Of a stretch of DNA of 64,000 bases, positions 23,644 through 32,775 are shown one piece after another; position 1 is the first letter of the stretch, and every line of letters begins with the position of its first letter. The notes under the pieces are model-generated. The model made no database searches, was not told where the DNA came from, and saw only the letters and a list, made by a program, of their open reading frames with translations. The DNA lies in contig NC_089437.1 of NCBI RefSeq assembly GCF_026210795.1, forward strand, positions 2,666,001 through 2,730,000, in the 5' to 3' direction. Made by a program: the position numbers and the translations under genes. The DNA comes from Rhizophagus irregularis (taxonomy: Eukaryota > Glomeromycota > Glomeromycetes > Glomerales > Glomeraceae).

Positions 23644-24842
23644 TAAAGCTCCGAATGGGTCGGTTTGGTCCGGATTATAGACAGTTCGGATTACAGCCAA
23701 AATCCGTAAGAACCGAACCGAAAAACCAGCAGTTCAGTTCAGTTTAATCTGATTTTTATAAAAATGCAAAAAATCTAATAGCCGGCCATCTAGTGATCGT
23801 ATAAAGTCGATCCATATATCATTAGATTCGTCTCGACGAGACGCGTCGAATGGTGGTAAGATCATGTCTCTATCATCGATAGATCACACGTTAACCCACG
23901 CTAAATGATTTATCAATAATTGGAATTAGCAAGCTATCTATCAGTGCTAGAGACATGATCTTAGCACCATTCGACGCGTCTCAGTTAGACGAATCCAATG
24001 AATATAAATTCGTTCGTGTACGACCACTAGATGGCGAATAATATCAAGTTTCGCATTTTTTTAAAATTTTTGAGCGTTAAAAATTAAAAATTCCGATACA
24101 TGAATTTATTCGTCGTCCAATGGTCTTATAAATATGAATTAGGACTCATTGGATTCGTCTCGATGAGACGAGTCGAATGGTGGTAAGATCATGTCTCTAG
24201 CATTAATAGATCGTAAGTTAATTCATGCTAAATAATTTATAAAAAATTGGCATTAGCAAGCTATCTATCGATGCTAGAGACGTGATCTTACCACCATTCG
24301 ACTCGTCTCATCGAGACGAATCCAATGAGTCCTAATTCATATTTATAAGACCATTGGACGATGAATAAATTCATGTATCGGAATTTTTAATTTTTAACGC
24401 TCAAAAATTTTAAAAAAATGCGCAAGTTGATATTATTCGCCATCCAGTGGTCGTACACGGACGAATTTATATTCATTGGATTCGTCTCACTGAGACGCGT
24501 CGAATGGTGCTAAGAACATATCTCTAGCACCGATAGATAGCTTGCTAATTCCAATTATTTATAAATCATTTAGCGTGGGTTAACGTGTGATCTATCGATG
24601 CTAGAGACATGATCTTACCACCATTCGACGCGTCTCGTCGAGACGAATCCAATGATATATGGATCGACTTTATACGATCACTAGACGGCCGGCTATTCGA
24701 TTTTTCGCATTTTTATAAAAAATCAGATTAAACTGAACTGAACCGCCAGTTTTTCGGTTCTAATACCCAAACCGAACTGAACCGTATTTTGAGCCAGTTT
24801 CAGATCGGTTCCCCAGTTTAGCCCGAACCGTTTGGAACTTTA
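23644..24842. mobile_element. P1: 1199-bp palindromic foldback element, 8-bp duplication ACCATTAT
   Basis: Flanked by ACCATTAT at 23636-23643 and 24843-24850. Ends are TAAAGCTCCGAA and its imperfect inverse (GGAACTTTA). The two halves are near-complete inverted copies around a centre near 24243. Each arm contains two nested modules with GATTCGTCTCGACGAGACG, GTCGAATGGTGGTAAGATC and TCTCTAGCATCGATAGATC. No reading frame. The 8-bp duplication suggests a hAT-like mobilising transposase, but this is inference. Confidence 0.85.
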
Positions 24843-26389
24843 ACCATTATATTGAGTACTTAGTTCCTCAAGCAATAGCACTACTATTGAAGACAACCCC
24901 TATCAGGCCACTTTTAAGGCTGATTTGAAGTTAGGAATACGCTGCTTACTCATCCTATATCCATTGCATGATACTGTCATACTGGTACTCAATTTATTTT
25001 ATGACTTTTAGAGAGCACCTACTTTCATAGAAGACTTTCGATAGGTAACATTAACCATCTAGTACTCTTCCATACCACCATTTTAGATACTAAGTCTCAC
25101 TCGAAGGTCACTATAGGTCTACAGCTTACGATTACCCAGCATTGATAGTACAGTTGTTTATCCAAGTGGTATACTTTGTAGTGACCATTCAGATAGGAAG
25201 TAGCAGGTATCTGTCCAGGATCACCCCTTATGGTAGGTATTAACCACCAGGGATCATTAACCAGGATCCAAGAAGTGGGGAATCGAATTTCATAACCATG
25301 CTACCTGTTCTGTGTATGAATACCTTGGTTGGTCTAAGACTTAACAGAAGGTCAAACTACCACTAAGACATTGCACCCTCAGCTTTACCATCTAGGACAA
25401 CCATCTAGCCATTACTGACCTCAAGCGGTATCGTGAAGTGACTATCTGGACAGGAAGTCTCTCTAAGATATACATCCAGTGACTTCAAAGACAAAACTGC
25501 ACACATGCCAATGGCCTCATAGGGAACGTTAGAAGGACACCATGACTCTTAGTTGAAATGTACGGCTTAACTGTATACACTAATTTACCATAATGCAGTC
25601 TATTGAGTCCAACTATACTAATCACTGTCATCGGGAAATTTTTTAAAATGCAGAACTGCAGAGATCTGTAAAATTAGCAGATCTCCGCATTTTTTTTTGT
25701 GAATTTATGCGGAAGTCTGTGATTTTGCAGATTTCTGCTTTTTATTTTTTACAAAGTTATGCAATAATCTGCAATTTTGCAAGTTTCCGATTTTTTATGT
25801 ATGAATTTCTGCGGTAATCTGCGATTTTGCAGATTTCTGCTTTTTTTTATGTGAAATTTATGCGGAAGTCTGCAATTTTGCAGATTTTTGCTTTTTTTTC
25901 ATTAAAATATCAGTTCGATCTGCAATTTCATCATCGATTTAATATTTAAACTTTAATTAACTCTAACTTGATTTAATACCTAAATGATTTTTTCTACAAT
26001 ACTCTTTAAAAAAAAAAACTTTACAAGACTTTAAAAAAATAATTTTTTCTACAACACTTATTACTAAAGAAAAAAACTTTGTGAAATAATTTTTCTACAA
26101 CACCTTTTAGAAAATAATTTGTTAAAGATTTCAAAGAAAAAATATTTCTATTATTTTTTAAGCTTCAAACTTATCAGAGAAATTTTTTTTAAAAAAAAAA
26201 ATTTATTTGCAAGGTTCGAGTCTTTAAGGCAAATTTGTCCAACATTCGGCACATAATCTGCAACATGCAGGGAAATTAGAACTAAAAAAGGAGTCGTATT
26301 CCTTTTTTTTCTTTGAAAAAAAAAAAATTTTTTTTAATGAACGTCAGTTAACGTTCAGTTTGTAAGTCAAAAACATAATAGAGTCTTTA

Positions 26390-27080
26390 TTGTCAATTTA
26401 ATTTGGAGGTATATCACCTCTGAAACTTTAATTATTTTTAGAGAAAAAAAAAATTTTTTATATTATATAGGTTATGGATGGAACCTATCGATGATTTTAG
26501 TTGGAATTCGGAGGTATGCTTACCTCCGAAATTTAATTTATTTTTTTTAAAAAAAAAATTTTTTTTTTTATATTATATAGGTTCCGGATAGAACCTATCA
26601 AAGATATTGGAATTCGGAGGTATGCTTACCTCCGAATCTTAATTTATTTTTTTTAAAAAAAATAATTTTTTTTATATTATATAGGTTCGGATGGAACCTA
26701 TCAAAGATATTGGAATTCAGAGGTATACTTACCTCTGAATCTTAATTTATTTAAAAAAAAAATAATAATTTTTTATTCATATTATATAGGTTCCGGATGG
26801 GAATCTATCGATGATTTTGAAATTCAGAGGTATATTAACTTCCGAATCTTTAATTTATTTTTTAAAAAAAAATAATTTTTATTATATTATATAGGTTCCG
26901 GATGGAACCTATTGATGATTTTTGGAATTCAGAGGTATGCTTACCTCCGAATCTTAATTTATTTTCAAAAAAAAAATAATTTTTTTATTATATTATATAG
27001 GTTCTGGATGGAACCTATTGATGATTTTTGGAATTCAGAGGTATGCTTACCTCTGAATCTTAATTTATTTTAAAAAAATA
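26390..27080 (+). other. Array part A: about seven units of 105 bp with splice-site hairpins
   Basis: Each unit has an acceptor-like TATTATATAG, a segment of about 39-44 nt, the donor-like GAG|GTATGCTTACC, then a T/A-rich gap. The acceptor sits in ATAGGTTCC-GGAT-GGAACCTAT, a perfect 9-bp stem. The donor sits in GGAGGT-ATGCTT-ACCTCC or its AGAGGT/ACCTCT version. Stem pairs change together in several units (GGAGGT with ACCTCC, AGAGGT with ACCTCT), as expected if the pairing matters. Whether it is spliced is unknown. Confidence 0.6.
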
Positions 27081-27774
27081 ATTTTTTATTTAACGAACGC
27101 CACTAACGTTCGTTTTTCATATTTTTAAGTCCTGGAAGCCAAAGTACGGCTCTAGACATTTTTTTTAATTAAGTTATCTAATGAATGTTGCTAATGTTCG
27201 ATTATAGGTCCTGGACGCCAAAGAACGGTTCCGGACATTTATTTTGAAGGTAAAACCTTTACCTTCAAAATTTTTTTTTATATTTTTGTTTAACGAACAT
27301 CGCTAACGTTCGTTTTTTATTTTTTTTTAGGTTCTGGACGCCAAAGTACGGCTCCGGACATTTATTTCGAAGGTAAAATTTACCTCCAAATTTTTTTTTA
27401 TTTTATTTATACCTACGAACGTTAATTTACATTCGTTTTTACATTTTATAGGTCCTGGACGCCAAAGTACGGCTTCGGACGTTAATTTCGAAGGTAAAAC
27501 CTTTACCTTCAAATTTTTTTTTATTATTATTTAACGAACGTTAATTAATGTTCGTTTTTATATTTTATAGGTCCTGGACACCAAAACCAGCTCCGGACTT
27601 TACTTTGAAGGTAAAACCTTCGAAAAAAAAAAATTTTTTTTTTTTGTTAACTTTATTGATGAACGTTAACTAAGTTTCATCTTATTTTTTTAGATAAAGG
27701 AAGCCGAAACTGAGTTCCGGGCTCCTATATCGAAGGTAAAACAAACCTTCAAATTTTTTTTTCTTTTTATTTAA

Positions 27775-28149
27775 AGGTAGTGTGTAGCACGTGATTTTTT
27801 AATATATATTGTATAGCAAATTTTTTTGCCGATCATTTGTTTACATTTTATCTATCACCGCGTGTTACATTTAATATAAACAACCAATAAAATTTAAGAT
27901 TGCCTATTCGCAAAATCATATATTCCTATTCGCAATTTCATATGAGGGTTTTTGAAAATTTTTTTTAAGGAATAAAGTTTTTTAAAGTCAATAGACAAAG
28001 TTCGAAAATGTGACTTTCTAACCATATAATTTTTATCCTTTTATGTTAAGTATAACAAAAGTTTATATTGCACAGAAATTTGCGTTACTATATAATATAA
28101 AATTTGCCATGTCAATCAATATGAAACTATCACGTGATACACAATACCT
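27775..28149. mobile_element. piggyBac-like MITE in TTAA, inside an array intron
   Basis: TTAA at 27771-27774 and 28150-28153 flanks inverted ends AGGTAGTGTGTAGCACGTGAT and AGGTATTGTGTATCACGTGAT (right end read inward). TTAA duplication is the hallmark of piggyBac elements. 375 bp with no frame. It lies in an intron-like gap and leaves both neighbouring exon-like segments intact. Confidence 0.75.
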
Positions 28150-28656
28150 TTAAACGAACGTTCACTAACGTTCATTATTCTTTTTTTTTAGGTAAAGGAA
28201 GCCGAAAGAACTTCCATATTGAAGGTAAAATCTTCGATTTTTTTTTTATTATTTTATTTAATGAACGTTACTAATTCTAACGTTCATTTTTTTACTTTTC
28301 GTAGGCACAACCGTACAAGAAACTGAAAGGCAGGTTCTGGTCTCCTATTTCGAAGGTAAGGCTTCGAAATTTTATTTTACTTTTTTTCTTTTATTTTAGC
28401 GAAACGTTTACTAACGTTTCGTTTTTCTTTTTTGTAGGACTACGGCACTTCAGACGCTTTGTGGGCTCTATTTCGAAGGTATATTATCCTTTATATTCTT
28501 CGAAAGTGTTTATTTTTATTAGTTTTTTTTACGAACGTTAACTAATGTTCATTTTCATTTTTGTAGGTTCAAGATGCCGAAAGTACGTGTCTCGGATTCA
28601 ATTTCGAAGGTAAATAACTTCGAAAAAAAAGGAATCTCTTTTTTTTTTAACGAACG

Positions 28657-28955
28657 TAGGACCCCGGATATCTAATATAAAGGTCATAATGGACTTTTGG
28701 CCAAAAACACCCCTTTTTGCTAAAACTCAAAAAATCGTTTTTTGTAAATATCTCAGCATCCAGTAATTCAATTTTAATGAACTTTTTTTTATTTTGTAGC
28801 CCTCATTTAGCTCTACAATTTAAAAAAAAGTTCATCAAAATTGGACCACTGGATGCCGAGACATTTACAAAAAACGATTTTTTGAGCCCCTGAAAAATGG
28901 GCCAATCTGCCGAAAGTGTGACTTATGACCTGTTTTGGAGATATCTGGGGTCCTA
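28657..28955. mobile_element. 299-bp foldback MITE with CGAACG duplication, inside an array intron
   Basis: CGAACG at 28651-28656 and 28956-28961 flanks inverted ends TAGGACCCCGGATATCT and TAGGACCCCAGATATCT. The interior is a further inverted repeat: AAAAAATCGTTTTTTGTAAATATCTC ... and its inverse, with the CATCCAG-type motif seen in other elements. It split the branch-site hairpin of one intron-like gap: joining the two sides at the duplicated site restores AACGAACGTTCACTAACGTT. Confidence 0.8.
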
Positions 28956-30339
28956 CGAACGTTCACTAACGTTCGTTTTTCTCTTTCTTTGTAGGTCCAG
29001 GACGCCGAAGGACTTTAATTTCGAAGGTAAACTTCGATTTTATTTTTTTTGTTTATTTTAATGAAGCGTTATTAACGTTTCAATTTTCTTTTTTTAGGTT
29101 TCCGGCTCTCTTGAATTCTCCTGGACGGAATTTCGAAGGTATTTCTTCAAAATTCTTTTATTTTTTTTATTTTATTGTTGTAAAAGAATGTTTCTAACGT
29201 TCTTTATTCTTTTTTTTTAGATTTTCGGCTCTCTGGTTTCAGCCTGGATGGAATTTTCAACATGGTTAGTTTCGTAATGAACTTTTCGTTACGAAACTGT
29301 TTTTTTTTTATTTTATTTAAACGAAATGTTACTAACATTTCGATTTCTTTTTCTTTTGTAGGTTTTCTAGTAGCCACCTGGATTGGACGGGATTTCGAAG
29401 GTGAAACTTCGAAATTATTGTATTTTCATTTTTTATTTGAACGAAACGTAGACTAACGTTTTGATATTATTCTTTTGTAGGTTGACGGCTTCCTGTAACC
29501 CTCCTGAAAAGAATTTCGAAGGTATACTTCGAAATTCTTTTACTTTTTTTATTATTTTTGATGAAACGTTACTAATGTTTCATTTTTCTTTTTTTGTAGG
29601 TTGACGGCTTCCTGTGAACCTTTCCGATTCTGAACATTCAAAAAGAATCCACTCTTCCATCTTTCTCTGTCTTCGTGGCGATATGCAAATTTTTGTTAAA
29701 AAACTATTACTTTGGAAGTTGAGTCTTCTGGAATGAATTTTGAAGGTAAACTTTGAAATTCTTTTACTTTTTTTGTTTTTTTTTATTTGAACGAAACGTT
29801 TACTAACGTTTCAATTTTCCCTTTTTACGGCTTTCCAGATGCCTCCTGGATGAAATTTCAAAGGTAAAACTTTGAAAAAATATTTTTTTTTTGTTTTATT
29901 TTAACGAACGTTCATTGACGTTTGTTTTTATTTTTGTAGATCCAGGATGCTGCCAGATTTCCATATCGAAGGTAAAACCTTCGAAAATTATTTTTTATTA
30001 ATTAATTTATTGACGAACGTTAATTAACGTTTGTACATCTTTTTTTTAGGTAAAGGAAGCCGAAAGACAAGTTCCGAACTCCCATATCAAAGGTAAAACC
30101 TTCCAAAATTATTTTTTATTAATTTATTTGACGAACGTTAGTAACGTTCATATTTCTTTTATTTTAGGTCCCAGATTCCCATTTAAAGAACTTCAAAGGT
30201 AAATACTTTGAAGTTTCTTTTTTTTTACTTCTTTAACGATTGTTATACTAATGATCATTTTTTCTTCTATGTTTAGGTCCCAGACTGCTGGGTTAGATAT
30301 TTCGAAGCTGCTTGCTTCAAAATTTTTTTTCGTTTGTAG

Positions 30340-30421
30340 GTATCCGTTGTTTGTTGGAATCGAACCAACTGGAACAATGTCCAAACTATTAACAACATGT
30401 AAATGTGCAGTAAAGAGATGA
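30340..30421 (+). CDS. Last E2 exon-like segment (peptide with IEPTGTM)
   Basis: Follows CGTTTGTAG. In one frame it reads FVGIEPTGTMSKLLTT, then CKCAVKR and TGA. It corresponds to the E1 exon at 5746-5798, but where E1 has CAG|GTAAAA this copy reads CATGTAAATG, so it would end the frame here. Function unknown. Confidence 0.45.
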
Positions 30422-30800
30422 TGAATAGCAATGACTAGTAATAGATTTCAATTGTATTTGTAAACTTGTTAATATATAATAAAAAAGTAATTTTGATTAT
30501 ATAAATAAATTAGTAATTAATGCAATAAATTAATTTGTATTATTGTGACGCAGATTTTTACTGAAAAAAATTGCTGAGGTATTTTGAAGGTTTTTATTTA
30601 AAAATCTGCGCAGAACTTTGTTATTTATAAAATCTGCGCAGTTTTTTATTGGATTTTTCCTCTAATGTTTTGCGTCAGGGTATAAGATCTGCGCAGATAT
30701 AATTTCTGAAAATCTGCGCAGATCTGCTTCCCAAAAAATTTCCCGATGATACCTTCACGCTATTGAATGTAGCGTCTGCAATAAAATTCATTTTATTTCT

Positions 30801-30895
30801 GTGATCGGCGGAATTGAACCTACGACCTCACCATACTTAGGCTATATGAGGGAGTATCGCTTTAACAACTGCACTAGGATGATCAGCTCTTAGTT
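30801..30895 (-). other. tRNA-like (SINE-type) segment of H, copy 1
   Basis: On the minus strand: TAGTGCAGTTGTTAAAGC resembles a Pol III A box in a D-arm setting, and GGTTCAATTC about 45 nt later resembles a B box/T-arm. The part between does not give a clean anticodon arm, so this is a tRNA-derived promoter or remnant rather than a working tRNA gene. Confidence 0.5.
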
Positions 30896-30924
30896 TATTT
30901 TTTTACTTTACTAGTGTTTACGGC

Positions 30925-32123
30925 TAAAGCTCCTAACAGTTCGGGCTAAACTGGGGAACTGATCCAAAACTGGCTCAAGATTTAGTTCGGTTCAGTTCGG
31001 GTATTAGAACTGAAAAACTGGTGGTTCGGTTTAGTTTAATCCAATTTTTTATAAAAATGCGAAAAATCAAATAGACGCTCATTTAGTGATCGTACAAAGT
31101 CGAGCCATATATCATTGGATTCGTCTCGACGAAACGTGTCAAATAGTGGTAAGATCATATCTCTAGCATTGATAGATCACACGTTAACTCACGCTAAATG
31201 ATTTATCAATAATTGGAATTATTAAGCTATCTATCAATGCTAGAGACATGATCTTAGCGTCATTCGACGTGTCTCAGCGAGATGAATCTAATGAATATAA
31301 ATTCGTCTGTATACGACCACTGAATGGCGAATAATGTTAAGTTTTGCATTTTTTTAAAATTTTCGAGCGTTAAAAATTAAAAATTCTGATACATGAATTT
31401 ATTCGTCATCCAATGGTCGTACAAATATGAATTAGGACTCATTGGATTCGTCTCGATAAGTTGAGTCGAATGGTGGTAAGATTACGTCTCTAGCATCGAT
31501 ATATAGCTTGCTAATGCCAATTTTTTATAAATCATTTAGTGGAAATTAACTTACGATCTATTAATGCTAGAGATATGATCTTACCACCATTCAACTCGTC
31601 TCATCGAGACGAATCCAATGAATACTAATTCATATTTATATGACCATTGGACGATAAATAAATTCATGTATTGGAATTTTTAATTTTTAACGCTCAAATA
31701 TTTTAAAAAAATGCGAAACTTGACATTATTCGCCATCCAGTAGTCGTACATGGACGAATTTATATTCATTGGATTCGTCTCACTGAGACGCGTGGAATGA
31801 CGCTAAGATCATGTCTCTAGCATTGATAGATAGCTTAATAATTCCAAATATTGATAAATCATTTAGCGTGAGTTAACATGTGATCTATTGATGCTAGAGA
31901 CATGATCTTACCACCATTCGACGCGTCTCGTCGAGACGAATCCAATGATATATGGATCGACTTTGTATAATCACTAGATGGACGGCTATTCAATTTTTTG
32001 CATTTTTATAAAAATCAGATTAAACTGAACTGAACTGCCAGTTTTTTGGTTTGGTTCTTACAGATTTTGGCTCTAATCTGAACCGTCTATAATCCGGACC
32101 AAACTGACCTGTTCGGAGCTTTA
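30925..32123. mobile_element. P2: second 1199-bp palindromic element, 8-bp duplication TTTACGGC
   Basis: Flanked by TTTACGGC at 30917-30924 and 32124-32131. Ends TAAAGCTCC and GGAGCTTTA are perfect. It has the same internal modules as P1 and is in the opposite relative orientation (its right end matches P1's left end: GGAGCTTTA preceded by ACCTGTTC). It has the same length as P1. Arms are more diverged in places. No reading frame. Confidence 0.85.
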
Positions 32124-32660
32124 TTTACGGCCATACCTCTTTTTAAGGCATCATTGGGCTAGTATCCTTTTATCTCCATAGGCAACCATTATACCAAGTA
32201 CTTAATTCCTCAGGTAATAGCACCACTATTGAAGACATCTCCTATCGGGCCACTTTTAAGGCTGATTTGAAGCTAGGAATACGCCGCCTACTCATCCTAT
32301 ACCCATTGCATGATACTGGTACTTAATTTATTTTGTGACATTTAGAGAACACCTACTTTCATGGAGGACTTTTGACAGGTAACATCAACCATCTAGTACC
32401 TTTTTATATCACCATTTTAGGTACTAAGTCTTACTCAAAGGCCACTACAGCCCGTGATTACCTATACACCTAGTGACCTTAAGGATAGGACTGCGCACAT
32501 ACCAATGACCTCTTAGGGAATAGTAGAAGGACATCATGACCTTTGTTGAAATATGCTTGCTCAAAGTATACTAATTTACCATAATGCAGTCCAACTACAC
32601 TAATCCCTGTACTTTCACGCTATTGGTGGTAGCATCTGCAGTAAAATTCATTTTATTTCT

Positions 32661-32755
32661 GTGATTGGCAGAATTGAACCTACGACCTCACCATACTCAG
32701 GCTATATGAGGGAGTGCCGCTTTAACGACTGCACTAGGGTGATCAGCCCTTAGTT
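32661..32755 (-). other. tRNA-like (SINE-type) segment of H, copy 2
   Basis: Minus strand contains TAGTGCAGTCGTTAAAGC (A-box-like) and GGTTCAATTC (B-box-like), with TGATCAC near the 5' side and GATTGG near the 3' side. Slightly better preserved than copy 1. A functional tRNA is unlikely because the arms do not all pair. Confidence 0.5.
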
Positions 32756-32775
32756 TATCCTTTTACTTTTACTGG

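Larger units (their letters stand above)
27081..30339 (+). other. Array part B: about 20 microexon-like units
   Basis: Exon-like segments at 27208-27249, 27331-27372, 27452-27493, 27571-27610, 27694-27735, 28192-28224, 28305-28355, 28438-28478, 28567-28609, 28995-29026, 29098-29138, 29221-29264, 29362-29400, 29481-29521, 29600-29745, 29940-29971, 30050-30092 and 30168-30198. Most follow TTTTAG or TTTGTAG and end TTTCGAAG|GTAAA. Introns carry a hairpin of the GAAACGTT-TACT-AACGTTTC type, which contains TACTAAC. Donors lie in CGAAGGT-AAA-ACCTTCG stems. Early segments are exactly 42 nt and one frame reads PGRQSTASDVNFE. Later lengths vary (31-51), so a single frame is not kept. Confidence 0.6.
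25628..30749 (+). mobile_element. Element E2: 5.1-kb TIR element carrying a large microexon array
   Basis: Ends are perfect inverted repeats of 17 bp (TCATCGGGAAATTTTTT), then imperfect ones with GCAGATCT motifs. The insertion is precise: flanks CACTG and TACCTTCACG join to the uninterrupted sequence CTGTACCTTCACG of the other H copies, leaving no target duplication (at most one base). Left subterminal zone 25640-25900 has four GCAGATTTCTGC-type repeats, and the right zone 30540-30740 has AATCTGCGCAGA repeats. No transposase frame is visible. The centre is an array of about 27 exon/intron-like units, itself hit by two MITEs. Confidence 0.75.
23540..32775. repeat. Repeat family H: two tandem copies broken by P1, E2 and P2
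   Basis: Copy 1 consists of 23540-23643, 24843-25627 and 30750-30916. Copy 2 is 32132-32775 plus the duplicated junction. Shared landmarks in order: TTTACGGCC, CCTCTTTTT, GACTAGTATCCT, GGCAACCATTAT, GCACCACTATTGAAGACA, GATACTG, GTTAGAAGGACA-type, GCAGTCCAACTACACTAATCC, TTCACGCTATTG, tRNA-like segment, CAGCCCTTAGTTTATCC. Copy 2 lacks about 300 bp of the middle. No coding frame seen. The tandem arrangement allowed insertion sites of three other elements to be read exactly. Confidence 0.7.

Noticed and set aside
27327-27512. Minus-strand 61-codon frame in E2
   Set aside because: Antisense to the 42-nt array segments. The splice motifs run on the plus strand.
30801-30895. A true tRNA gene
   Set aside because: A- and B-box-like strings are present on the minus strand, but a proper anticodon arm and a full acceptor stem are not.
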